From positions 1 to 64,000 of the forward strand of contig NZ_JAZLIO010000006.1 of assembly GCF_045617425.1 (NCBI RefSeq): 64,000 nt of DNA, given 5' to 3'. How positions within the stretch are numbered: the stretch's first letter is position 1; each line of letters starts with the position of its first letter. Below are positions 52,862-61,396 of this stretch, in pieces. The translations under genes were made by a program, and so were the position numbers. Source of the stretch: Carnobacterium_B sp045617425 (lineage in GTDB: Bacteria; Bacillota; Bacilli; Lactobacillales; Carnobacteriaceae). A model generated the notes under the pieces. That model had not been told where the DNA came from and searched no databases. It worked only from the letters and a program-made list of their open reading frames with translations.

Positions 52862-54633
52862 AGAAACTTCAATTTCGAATTTTAGCTATTTTCATTGCGA
52901 TATTCACTATTTTCAGTTTATCTATTGGTCTTTTCTCGATTAATTTATTACAAGATTATGCTAGTAACAGTCAAGAAGAAGAGTTGATCAAACAAGCTAA
53001 AACAATAGCAGATTTACTTCCTATGAATGCTGCTGATTTAACAAATTTGGAAGCTGCAACAAATGAAGCAACAGCTCTTGAGATGCAATCAGATGAAAGA
53101 TTAACAATCATTGATCTTTCTGGTATTGTCGTTTTTGATTCAGCAACAAATAAAGAAACATTGGAAAATCATAGCAATCGTGAGGAATTTAAAGCGGTAT
53201 TAGCTGGAGATAAGGTAGGGGTTTCAGCCAGGAATAGCGAAAGTACAAAAGAAACGTTGTATTATGTCGCAGTACCGTTGCTGAGCGAACAGAATGAATT
53301 AGTAGGGGTTTTACGTTTATCTAGACCTGTAGCTGAAATCAATCAAATTAGTGAACAAATAAAAAACTCTCTGTTGCTGTTCAGCTTATTAGCCCTTATT
53401 TTAACGACCTTAATCACACTAATTATAACAAAACGTATAGCAAAACCCATTAATGATATTATGATTGTTGCTAAAAGTCTTTCCAATAAACAGTATGAAG
53501 TCAGGTATAGTGGGAATGCGTATGGTGAGGTAGCCGATTTAGGACAAACGATAAATGAACTAGCAACAAGTTTAGAAGAACAAACACAAGAAATCGAGCA
53601 AAATGACAAACGACTTTATGAATTGATCAATCATTTGGTTATTGGTGTAATGTTGATAGATGAACATCGAACCATAAAAATGGTGAATCCTGCTATGAGT
53701 GTTATTCTAGGGGAAGATATCACCAAACTTGTTGGGAATTCTTATGTTGAAGCAACAAAAAGCTATGGATTAAGCCACTTGATTGAAATAGCATATCAAC
53801 AAAATGAAAAACAAAATGATGAAATCTATTTTTATTATCCCAAAGATAAAATTGTTGATGCGAATATTGTTCCTATTGATGGGAAAGAACCAGGAGAGCA
53901 AAATTTAATTGTTTTGTTGTACGATATTACAGAAATTAGAAGGCTTGAAAAAGTCCGAACAGATTTTGTAACTAATGCTTCACACGAATTAAAGACTCCG
54001 GTTACAGCCCTTAAGGGTTTCTCAGAAACTTTGTTGGACGGAGCAATGGAAGACAAAGAAGTATTGAAACAATTTTTAGAAATTATGTTAGCTGAAAGCA
54101 GTCGCTTAGATTTTTTAGTGAATGATATTCTAGAGTTGTCGAAACTGGAACAAAAACAAGTGCCTATGAACATGCAAGAAGTCAATCTTACCGAAGCAGT
54201 ATTATCTACCTTTCAGCTCGTAAAACAAACAGCAGATGAAAAAGAGATGAAATTGAACTTAATTGAAGAAGATACTTTGTCTATTACAGTGGACAGCAGT
54301 CGATTAAAGCAAATATTAGCTAATCTTATTAATAATGCTGTTGTCTATACTCAGGATGGCGGAGAAGTAACGGTTACTATAAGAAAAGAAAAGAATCAAG
54401 CTGTTATCTTGGTTTCAGATAATGGAATAGGAATACCAGAAGATGAACAAGATCGAATATTTGAACGTTTTTATCGAGTGGATAAAGCCCGTAGTCGTAA
54501 TTCTGGCGGAACGGGATTGGGATTATCTATCGTGAAGTATTTAGTGGGAAATTTGAATGGATCGATTGCCGTTGAAAGCAGACTTGGGTTAGGAACAACA
54601 TTCACTGTAAAACTGCCTATCCAACCAAAGTAG
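52858..54633 (+). CDS. phoR: Phosphate-regulon sensor histidine kinase PhoR
   Basis: The 591-residue kinase has a membrane segment at about 8-28, an extracellular sensing region (about 30-165), a second membrane segment (about 166-190), a HAMP domain, a PAS domain (about 250-340), the HisKA box NASHELKTPVTALKGF with phospho-His, and a HATPase domain with N box, DNGIGIPEDEQDRIFERFY and GTGLGLSIV. It should phosphorylate PhoP. In phosphate systems the PstSCAB/PhoU complex modulates the kinase, and two such complexes are encoded downstream. Confidence 0.92.
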   Translation: MKKLQFRILAIFIAIFTIFSLSIGLFSINLLQDYASNSQEEELIKQAKTIADLLPMNAADLTNLEAATNEATALEMQSDERLTIIDLSGIVVFDSATNKETLENHSNREEFKAVLAGDKVGVSARNSESTKETLYYVAVPLLSEQNELVGVLRLSRPVAEINQISEQIKNSLLLFSLLALILTTLITLIITKRIAKPINDIMIVAKSLSNKQYEVRYSGNAYGEVADLGQTINELATSLEEQTQEIEQNDKRLYELINHLVIGVMLIDEHRTIKMVNPAMSVILGEDITKLVGNSYVEATKSYGLSHLIEIAYQQNEKQNDEIYFYYPKDKIVDANIVPIDGKEPGEQNLIVLLYDITEIRRLEKVRTDFVTNASHELKTPVTALKGFSETLLDGAMEDKEVLKQFLEIMLAESSRLDFLVNDILELSKLEQKQVPMNMQEVNLTEAVLSTFQLVKQTADEKEMKLNLIEEDTLSITVDSSRLKQILANLINNAVVYTQDGGEVTVTIRKEKNQAVILVSDNGIGIPEDEQDRIFERFYRVDKARSRNSGGTGLGLSIVKYLVGNLNGSIAVESRLGLGTTFTVKLPIQPK

Positions 54634-54670
54634 CTAGTTACAGGCGATGCAACATTAAATTAAATTGTAG

Positions 54671-54704
54671 AAAAAAGCCTTGAGTAAATCTCAGGGCTTT
54701 TTTT
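54671..54704 (+). terminator. Terminator of phoPR
   Basis: AAAAAGCCTTGAG pairs with CTCAGGGCTTTTT (one G-U) around a five-base loop. Confidence 0.88.
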
Positions 54705-54788
54705 ACTGGTTTAACAAATGGTTGTACGAATATTAAGCACCATTAATAAAAATTTAAGACTCTATATCGATAGCAAAATACAGCAATA

Positions 54789-54835
54789 TTTACACAAAGT
54801 TAATACTCTTTACAATAATCTACAAAAACATTACA
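54789..54835 (+). promoter_or_regulatory. Pho-box-like repeats upstream of pstS1
   Basis: Five TTTACA-like hexamers on one face of the helix: TTTACA (54789), TTAATA (54800), TTTACA (54809), TCTACA (54819), ATTACA (54830). Steps are 9-11 bases, as in PhoP-binding direct repeats of Bacillota. The likely -10 (TAAAAT or TAATAT, 54848-54858) follows at the expected distance. Confidence 0.78.
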
Positions 54836-54928
54836 TAAAGCGAGAGTAAAATTAATATTCATTCGTTAAGATATGTATGTGGACGAGGGATATGGATGTC
54901 CAACACTAATACTAAAAGGATGGGTAAA

Positions 54929-55831
54929 ATGACTATTACAAAACTATCAAAATTAACTTTAACTTTAGGCTTAGGCTTAACATTAGCAGCTTGTGGAGCA
55001 GAATCAAATTCTGCAGGTTCATCAGAAAATACGGAAGAATTTGACACAACTCAAACAATCAATGTTATTTCACGTGAAGATGGTTCTGGTACTCGCGGAG
55101 CTTTTACTGAAATTACAGGTGTACTAGTTGAAGATGGCGATACTGAAACAGATAACACATATTCTGGAGCGACTATTCAAAATAGTACGAGTGGTGTGAT
55201 GACAACAGTAGCTGGAGACCCAACATCAATCGGATACATTTCTTTAGGAGCATTAGATGATAGTATTAAAGGTGTGAACATTGAAGGAGTAGAAGCAACT
55301 CCTGAAACTGTACAAGATGGTTCATATGCAATTTCTCGTCCATTCAATATTGCTTACAATGGAGAATTAAGTGAAGTTGCTCAAGATTTCTGGACATACA
55401 TTATGAGTGCTGAGGGACAAGAAATTATTGTAAATGAAGGATACGTTGAAGCCGTTACAGATGCTCCTGCATATGAAGCAGCTGAAGACATGACTGGAAA
55501 TATCAGTGTTGTTGGTTCAACTTCAGTAACACCAGTAATGGAAGTTCTAGTTGAAGAATATACGGCTCTTAACCCAGAAGTTACAATCGATGTTACGTCA
55601 AATGGTTCTTCTGCTGGTATGACTGCTGCAATGGACGGATCGGCTGATATTGGAATGGCTTCTCGCGAATTAAAAGATGAAGAATTAGACGTATTAACAG
55701 CTGAGCCACTTGCTATTGATGGTATCGCTGTAATTGTTAACAACGAAAATTCAGTTGAAGATTTAACAATGGAACAAGTAAAACAAATCTTTACAGGTGA
55801 AGTAACAACTTGGGATGAAATTGTTAAATAA
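54929..55831 (+). CDS. pstS1: Phosphate-binding lipoprotein PstS, circularly permuted
   Basis: The 300-residue lipoprotein starts with a signal peptide and lipobox LTLAAC (Cys about residue 22). It then carries the segment that is normally in the C-terminal half of PstS (ISREDGSGTRGAF, SIGYISLGAL, FNIAYNGEL, EGQEIIVNEGYV), and ends with what is normally the N-terminal half (GNISVVGSTSVTPVMEVL, NGSSAGMTAAMDGSADIGMASREL, IFTGEVTTWDEIVK). The ligand loops are all present, only their order is swapped. Two starts are possible: ATG 54929 (AAAGGATGGG upstream) or ATG 54896 (GAGGG upstream). Product binds phosphate outside the membrane for PstC1A1B1. Confidence 0.88.
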   Translation: MTITKLSKLTLTLGLGLTLAACGAESNSAGSSENTEEFDTTQTINVISREDGSGTRGAFTEITGVLVEDGDTETDNTYSGATIQNSTSGVMTTVAGDPTSIGYISLGALDDSIKGVNIEGVEATPETVQDGSYAISRPFNIAYNGELSEVAQDFWTYIMSAEGQEIIVNEGYVEAVTDAPAYEAAEDMTGNISVVGSTSVTPVMEVLVEEYTALNPEVTIDVTSNGSSAGMTAAMDGSADIGMASRELKDEELDVLTAEPLAIDGIAVIVNNENSVEDLTMEQVKQIFTGEVTTWDEIVK

Positions 55832-55845
55832 AAACTAGGTAAAAC

Positions 55846-55879
55846 ATAAAAATAACCAGAGAGATTCTGGTTATTTTTA
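55846..55879 (+). terminator. First hairpin after pstS1
   Basis: AAAATAACCAGA pairs perfectly with TCTGGTTATTTT, followed by T. It lies 14 bases after the pstS1 stop. Confidence 0.85.
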
Positions 55880-55919
55880 TGAAGTGAGTTTCAGTCAATT
55901 GGGAAATTGACAAATGAAT

Positions 55920-55960
55920 CCAGCCTATCAACTTGTATCCATCAAGATAGGCTGGTTTTT
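55920..55960 (+). terminator. Second hairpin between pstS1 and pstC1
   Basis: CCAGCCTATC (55920-55929) pairs perfectly with GATAGGCTGG (55946-55955), followed by five T. No new Pho box or promoter was seen before pstC1. Confidence 0.85.
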
Positions 55961-56070
55961 CATATATGGGGATAAAAGTAGGTAAAAAAATTTACAATTA
56001 TCCATAAATGCAATTGAAAAAGAATGTGTTTATGGATGATTTATTCTGTTTAAAGTTAAAGGAGAACAAT

Positions 56071-56931
56071 ATGAAGACGAAAAAATTAGATGGATTTATG
56101 AAAGGTGTCTTTTTTGTATCTGCATTGACATCAGTCTTAGCTATCATTTTAATCTGTATCTTTATTTTTGCAGGCGGCGTTCCATTCATGGTTGAATATG
56201 GAGTTTTTGATTTCTTATTTGGTCAAAAATGGGCACCTTCTAATACCCCTGCCTCATTTGGAATATTGCCAATGATTATGGGATCTTTAGCTGTAACATC
56301 TGGCGCAATCATTGTTGGGGTACCAATAGGAATTTTAACGGCTATCTTTATGGCAAAGTTTTGTCCAGGTTGGTTATACAAAATTCTAAAGCCGGCTGTT
56401 AACTTGATGGCAGCTATTCCTTCTATCGTTTATGGGTTCTTTGCATTACAAGCTATCGTACCAATCATGCGTAGACTAGTTGGTGGTACAGGTATGAACA
56501 TGTTGACAGCTATCATTTTACTTGGAATCATGATCTTGCCAACGATTATTGGCTTGTCAGAATCATCCATACGAGCTGTTCCTGGAAGTTATTATACTGG
56601 GAGTATGGCTTTAGGAGCGACGCACGAACGCTCAGTTATGAAAGTAGTTGTACCTGCTGCTAAATCTGGAATTATTTCCTCAGTTATTTTAGGAATTGGA
56701 CGTGCAATTGGAGAAACCATGGCTGTCGTTTTAATCGCTGGAAATCAGCCTATTATGCCAGAAAGCTTAACGTTAGGCGTTCGTACATTAACAACGAACA
56801 TTGTACTGGAAATGGCTTATGCAAGTGGTTCGCACAGAGAAGCACTCATTGCAACGGCAGTGGTATTGTTTGTGTTTATCTTAATCATTAATGGTACTTT
56901 CTTAATCATTAAGAAAAAGGGGGCTAGATAA
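56071..56931 (+). CDS. pstC1: Phosphate ABC transporter permease PstC
   Basis: The 286-residue permease has six membrane segments and the conserved binding-protein-dependent loop around EATMALGATHE-like GSMALGATHERSVMKVVVPAAKSGI (about residues 195-220). It forms the channel with PstA1. The ATG at 56071 follows AAAGGAG; the longer frame from 56008 overlaps the terminator region. It lies behind two terminators, so it is transcribed less than pstS1 unless read-through occurs. Confidence 0.94.
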   Translation: MKTKKLDGFMKGVFFVSALTSVLAIILICIFIFAGGVPFMVEYGVFDFLFGQKWAPSNTPASFGILPMIMGSLAVTSGAIIVGVPIGILTAIFMAKFCPGWLYKILKPAVNLMAAIPSIVYGFFALQAIVPIMRRLVGGTGMNMLTAIILLGIMILPTIIGLSESSIRAVPGSYYTGSMALGATHERSVMKVVVPAAKSGIISSVILGIGRAIGETMAVVLIAGNQPIMPESLTLGVRTLTTNIVLEMAYASGSHREALIATAVVLFVFILIINGTFLIIKKKGAR

Positions 56932-56933
56932 TC

Positions 56934-57749
56934 ATGGCCAGCAAATTAATGAGAAGTTTAATTTATTTAGCAGCAGCCATAACATTCGGATCTCTGTTTT
57001 ACATCGTAGGGTTCATTTTAGCCAAAGGAATACCGTATATTACTCCGGAAATGTTTGCGTGGAAATACACAACAGATAACGTTTCATTGATGCCGTCTCT
57101 AATTACAACTCTTATTGTAGTGGGTATGACTCTATTGATTGCAACTCCTCTGGGTGTGTTTACAGGGTTCTATTTAGTAGAATATGCTCAAAAAGGAAAT
57201 AAAGTCGTTGAAGTTATTCGTATTGCAACGGATACTTTAGCAGCTGTTCCTTCTATTGTATATGGTCTTTTCGGAATGTTGTTTTTTGTTACTTTCTTAA
57301 ACTTTCAATATTCTGTTTTAGCAGGTGTGCTAACTTCGGTAATAATGGTTTTACCATTGATTATTCGTTCGACAGAAGAAGCATTGTTATCAGTAAATGA
57401 CTCTTTACGAGAAGCGAGCTTTGCTTTAGGAGCAGGAAAATTAAGAACGATTTTTAGAGTGATATTACCCGTTTCTATGCCTGGAATCTTATCAGGTGTC
57501 ATACTTGCAAGTGGACGAGTTGTTGGCGAAACAGCTGCTTTATTGTATACGCTCGGAAGTTCAACAAATTTACCAGACAGCTTATTTTCATCTGGAAGAA
57601 CATTAGCTTTGCATATGTATGTTCTATCAAGTGAAGGAATGCATGTAAATGAATCCTATGCAACAGGAGTTGTTCTGATTTTATTTGTTTTAATGATTAA
57701 TGGTTTGTCAACATTTTTGAGTAATAGACTGACAAAGGGGACAAAATAA
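56934..57749 (+). CDS. pstA1: Phosphate ABC transporter permease PstA
   Basis: A 271-residue, six-segment permease with the permease loop EASFALGAGKLRTIFRVILPVSMPGILSG (about residues 158-186) and ATDTLAAVPSIVYGLFG. It starts two bases after pstC1 and its stop overlaps the pstB1 start (TAATG). It forms a heterodimer with PstC1. Confidence 0.95.
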   Translation: MASKLMRSLIYLAAAITFGSLFYIVGFILAKGIPYITPEMFAWKYTTDNVSLMPSLITTLIVVGMTLLIATPLGVFTGFYLVEYAQKGNKVVEVIRIATDTLAAVPSIVYGLFGMLFFVTFLNFQYSVLAGVLTSVIMVLPLIIRSTEEALLSVNDSLREASFALGAGKLRTIFRVILPVSMPGILSGVILASGRVVGETAALLYTLGSSTNLPDSLFSSGRTLALHMYVLSSEGMHVNESYATGVVLILFVLMINGLSTFLSNRLTKGTK

Positions 57750-58501
57750 TGAGTAAATTAAGTATTAAAAATATGGATCTATTTTATGGTGAGTTTCAAG
57801 CTTTGCACAATGTAAATTTAGAGATTCCTAAAAATCAAATTACAGCTTTTATTGGCCCGTCCGGATGTGGCAAATCAACATTGATTAAGAGTTTAAATCG
57901 AATGAATGATTTGATTGAGGGTTGTAAGATAGAAGGATCTATCTTATTAGATGAAGAAAACATTTATAAAAAGGACTTTGATGTCAATGAGTTGCGTAAA
58001 AAAGTGGGTATGGTTTTTCAACAACCGAATCCATTTCCAATGAGTATTTACGATAATATTGCTTACGGACCAAGAACCCATGGAATCAAAGATAAAAAAG
58101 CACTAGATGCTTTAGTTGAAAAAAGTCTTCGAGGAGCAGCCATTTGGGAAGAAGTAAAAAATGATTTAAAAAAAAATGCGTTGTCTTTATCAGGTGGACA
58201 GCAACAAAGAATTTGTATTGCACGTGCGTTAGCTGTTGAGCCTGAAATCTTACTGATGGATGAACCTACAAGTGCATTAGATCCCATTTCAACGGCTAAA
58301 ATAGAAGAATTGGTTACAGTTTTGAAAGAGAATTATACTATTGTAATGGTTACACATAACATGCAGCAGGCTTCTCGTGTATCAGATAGAACCGCCTTTT
58401 TTCTAAATGGAAAAATCGTCGAAACGGGTGAAACAAGAAAAATATTTACAAATCCTCAACAAAAGCAAACAGAAGATTATATCTCAGGACGTTTTGGTTA
58501 A
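57749..58501 (+). CDS. pstB1: Phosphate ABC transporter ATPase PstB
   Basis: The 250-residue ATPase shows Walker A GPSGCGKST (about residues 34-42), the PstB mark RMNDL, VFQQPNPFPMSIYDNIAYGPR, signature LSGGQQQRICIARAL, Walker B ILLMDEPTSALDP and VTHNMQQASRVSD. It energises PstC1A1 and overlaps pstA1 by one base. Confidence 0.96.
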   Translation: MSKLSIKNMDLFYGEFQALHNVNLEIPKNQITAFIGPSGCGKSTLIKSLNRMNDLIEGCKIEGSILLDEENIYKKDFDVNELRKKVGMVFQQPNPFPMSIYDNIAYGPRTHGIKDKKALDALVEKSLRGAAIWEEVKNDLKKNALSLSGGQQQRICIARALAVEPEILLMDEPTSALDPISTAKIEELVTVLKENYTIVMVTHNMQQASRVSDRTAFFLNGKIVETGETRKIFTNPQQKQTEDYISGRFG

Positions 58502-58531
58502 CCATTTTAATAAGGATTGGAGGGAAATGAT

Positions 58532-59197
58532 TTGAGAAGAGTGTATGAAGAAGATCTGGCAAATTTACATGTTCATTTTTCGGAGATGGGTATGATGGTT
58601 AATGAAGCTGTTTACAAGTCAGTAAAGGCATTTACTAACCACGACAAAGAACTTGCCCAGCAAGTAATCGATAATGATGTCATAATCAATGCACGTGAAA
58701 CGGAATTAGAAAAAAAATGTTTTGAGTTAATTGCATTGCAACAACCTGTTACAAGTGATCTGCGTAAAATAGTAACGGTTATGAAAGCTAGTGCTGATCT
58801 AGAAAGAATGGGAGATCACGCAGTCAGTGTCGCAAAAGCCGCTATTCGAGTTAAAGGTACAAAACGTGTTCCAAAAATCGAAGCCAATATAGCAGAACTT
58901 TCAGAGAAAGTAAAAGTGATGGTTGAAGGTGTATTAGAAGCTTATATTAAGGAAGATGCTAACAAAGCAAAGGATTTAGCAACCGTTATTAACGACATTG
59001 ATCAGGATTTTTATGGTATTTATCAACAATGTATTGATGAAATGAAAGCAGATCCTGAATTGATTTTAGGAGCAACAGATTACATGTTAGCTGCAAGATA
59101 TCTAAAGCGCATCGGTGATTATGTTACCAATATATGTGAATGGATTGTTTATTTAAAAACAGGTAAAGTTGTAGAGTTGAATACAAGTAAACGATAA
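58532..59197 (+). CDS. phoU1: Phosphate signalling protein PhoU
   Basis: The 221-residue all-helical protein has two PhoU repeats, each with the metal-binding pattern (EL...RMGDHAVSVAKAA about residues 76-100; ARYLKRIGDYVTNICEWIVY about 175-195). PhoU links Pst status to PhoR and limits phosphate uptake. The TTG at 58532 is preferred: GGAGGG lies six bases upstream, and the second PhoU begins with the matching MRRVFEEELNDLH. It closes the first Pst operon. Confidence 0.93.
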   Translation: MRRVYEEDLANLHVHFSEMGMMVNEAVYKSVKAFTNHDKELAQQVIDNDVIINARETELEKKCFELIALQQPVTSDLRKIVTVMKASADLERMGDHAVSVAKAAIRVKGTKRVPKIEANIAELSEKVKVMVEGVLEAYIKEDANKAKDLATVINDIDQDFYGIYQQCIDEMKADPELILGATDYMLAARYLKRIGDYVTNICEWIVYLKTGKVVELNTSKR

Positions 59198-59300
59198 AAA
59201 GAAATAGTTTAAGCTGGTTTTTATCACTATTAAGTAAATTTAAATTGGAGAGAGATAAAAAATCTCTCATTTGATTTTGTAACAGTAGATCAGAGAAACA

Positions 59301-59360
59301 AAGAAAAAAAGCAGTAGACCAGAGATAAAACTCTATCTACCGCTTTTTTTCTTTGCTCTT
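59301..59360 (+). terminator. Terminator of the first pst operon
   Basis: A-rich AAAGAAAAAAAGC followed by GTAGA pairs with TCTAC and GCTTTTTTTCTTT (one mismatch). Its 5' arm includes the second copy of a 14-base near-repeat (59283-59296 and 59312-59325, one difference). Confidence 0.8.
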
Positions 59361-59402
59361 TTAATTTAAAAAAGTTAGAATGATAATAAGGCATAATGTG
59401 CC

Positions 59403-59441
59403 TTTACACAATATTTACAATTACGCTATTTAATTTTTACA
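59403..59441 (+). promoter_or_regulatory. Pho-box-like repeats upstream of pstS2
   Basis: TTTACA occurs at 59403, 59414 and 59436, exactly 11 and 22 bases apart, with a degenerate copy expected at 59425 (GCTATT). A -10-like TATTAT follows at 59451-59456. This is the arrangement of a PhoP-binding site. Confidence 0.82.
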
Positions 59442-59497
59442 AAAGTACGCTATTATTAAGAAGTATGTAATTTAGGTAAATGCCTAGGAGGTATAAG

Positions 59498-60361
59498 ATG
59501 AAATTAAAAAATAGTCGATTTCTGTTGCTTATTGTATTTGGGTTTATTCTAACAGCATGTGGACCTGTAGTAGAAGAAGAATCGATTACTGCAGTTGGGT
59601 CATCTGCTTTACAACCACTTGTAGAAGCTGCTGGTGAACAATTCAGTTCTGAAAATGTTGGGAAATTTATTAACGTACAAGGCGGAGGTAGTGGAACTGG
59701 ATTAAGCCAAATTGCTGCAGATGCAGTAGATATTGGGAATTCAGACATTTTTGCTGAAGAAAAAGATGGCATCGATGCTTCTAAATTAGTTGATCATCGT
59801 GTGGCTGTTGTCGGAATCACACCAATTGTGACACCCGGTACTGGAGTTACTGATATTAGTATACAAGAACTGCAAGACATCTTTACAGGGAAAATTACGA
59901 ACTGGTCAGAATTAGGTGGGAAAGATTTGCCAATAACGGTTTTGAATCGTGCAGCTGGTAGTGGAACACGTGCTACATTTGAACAATGGGTCCTAGAAGA
60001 AGGACAAAACAGCATTATTACACAAGAGCAGGAATCAAGTGGGACAGTACGTCAAATTGTTGCTAGTACACCTGGAACCATCAGTTATGTAGCTTTCTCA
60101 TATGTAAACGACGATGTGGTCGCTTTATCAATAGATGGAGTAGAGCCAACAGATGAAAATGTAAAAACAAATGATTGGCCGATTTGGTCTTATGAACACA
60201 TGTATACAAATGGAGAACCAACTGGTTTAACAAAAGAGTTTCTGGATTACATTTTATCGGATGAAATTCAAGCTTCATTGATTGGTGCTTTAGGCTATAT
60301 TCCAACTAGTGAAATGGAAGTTGAACGAGATGTAGAAGGAAATACTGTACCTATAGAATAA
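59498..60361 (+). CDS. pstS2: Phosphate-binding lipoprotein PstS, normal domain order
   Basis: The 287-residue lipoprotein has a signal peptide with lipobox ILTAC (Cys about residue 20) and then the usual PstS order: ITAVGSSALQPLVEAAGEQF, GGGSGTGLSQI, DIGNSDIFAEE, IFTGKITNWSELGG, AAGSGTRATFEQW, GTISYVAFSYVND and ILSDEIQASLIGALGYIP. It feeds phosphate to PstC2A2. AGGAGG precedes the ATG at 59498. It is only distantly similar to PstS1. Confidence 0.95.
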   Translation: MKLKNSRFLLLIVFGFILTACGPVVEEESITAVGSSALQPLVEAAGEQFSSENVGKFINVQGGGSGTGLSQIAADAVDIGNSDIFAEEKDGIDASKLVDHRVAVVGITPIVTPGTGVTDISIQELQDIFTGKITNWSELGGKDLPITVLNRAAGSGTRATFEQWVLEEGQNSIITQEQESSGTVRQIVASTPGTISYVAFSYVNDDVVALSIDGVEPTDENVKTNDWPIWSYEHMYTNGEPTGLTKEFLDYILSDEIQASLIGALGYIPTSEMEVERDVEGNTVPIE

Positions 60362-60402
60362 ATTGCTAAATAAAATGAATATGAGATAAAAAGATAGCAT
60401 GA

Positions 60403-60453
60403 AGCTGAAGACGATCTTTCAATATGAAAAACCGACTTTCAGCTTGTTGTATT
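60403..60453 (+). terminator. Weak intercistronic hairpin between pstS2 and pstC2
   Basis: AAGCTGAA pairs with TTCAGCTT around a long loop, followed by a partly T-rich TGTTGTATTT. It may attenuate expression of the permease genes. Confidence 0.4.
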
Positions 60454-60475
60454 TGAGATAAGAGGAGGGCTTCTT

Positions 60476-61396
60476 TTGGAAGAGATTCAAGCAAGATTAC
60501 TTGGAAACTCAAAAAAAGGTAGACTGGAAAAATTAGGAAAAACCGTTAGTTTTATTTGTATCGCTATTATCGTACTTGTAGTTGTGTCGATCTTGTATTT
60601 CGTTACGAGCAAAGGTCTTTCTACTTTCTTTACTGATGGAGTTTCTTTTTGGGGCTTTTTAACTGGTTCAATCTGGAATCCAGGAAATGTTAGTGAAGAC
60701 GGATTGCCTCTTGTAGGGGCACTTCCAATGATTACAGGATCATTTTTAGTGACCCTGCTATCGGCAGCACTAGCGACACCTTTTGCAATCGGTGCGGCAA
60801 TTTTCATGACTGAAATTTCGCCATCTACTGGGAAAAGAGTTTTACAGCCGGTCGTTGAATTATTAGTAGGTATCCCATCTGTAGTTTACGGATTTATTGG
60901 GCTGACCGTCGTTGTTCCTTTTGTTCGTTCTATTTTTGGAGGAACGGGTTTTGGTATTTTATCTGCTACTTTTGTGTTATTTGTTATGATTTTACCGACT
61001 GTGACAAGTATGGCAGTGGATGCTTTAAACTCTGTACCAAGACATTACCGTGAAGCTTCTCTTGCTATGGGTGCAACAAGATGGCAAACCATTTATAAAG
61101 TTGTTCTAAGAAGCGCAATGCCAGGATTGTTGACAGCTGTAGTTTTTGGAATGGCTCGTGCCTTTGGAGAAGCTCTTGCTGTTCAAATGGTTATCGGTAA
61201 TGCTGCATTGATGCCGACAAGTTTAGTGACTCCGGCTTCGACCTTAACAAGTATATTGACTATGAGTATGGGGAATACAGTGATGGGAACACTAGAAAAT
61301 AATGTTCTTTGGTCACTAGCCTTAATCCTAATGGTTATGGCACTATTCTTTAATATCTTAACGCGTTGGATCGGTAAGAAAGGGGCTATAAAATAA
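60476..61396 (+). CDS. pstC2: Phosphate ABC transporter permease PstC (second operon)
   Basis: The 306-residue permease has six membrane segments and the loop REASLAMGATRWQTIYKVVLRSAMPG (about residues 195-220). It starts at TTG 60476 behind GAGGAGGG. Its stop overlaps the pstA2 start. It is longer at the N-terminus than PstC1. Confidence 0.93.
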   Translation: MEEIQARLLGNSKKGRLEKLGKTVSFICIAIIVLVVVSILYFVTSKGLSTFFTDGVSFWGFLTGSIWNPGNVSEDGLPLVGALPMITGSFLVTLLSAALATPFAIGAAIFMTEISPSTGKRVLQPVVELLVGIPSVVYGFIGLTVVVPFVRSIFGGTGFGILSATFVLFVMILPTVTSMAVDALNSVPRHYREASLAMGATRWQTIYKVVLRSAMPGLLTAVVFGMARAFGEALAVQMVIGNAALMPTSLVTPASTLTSILTMSMGNTVMGTLENNVLWSLALILMVMALFFNILTRWIGKKGAIK

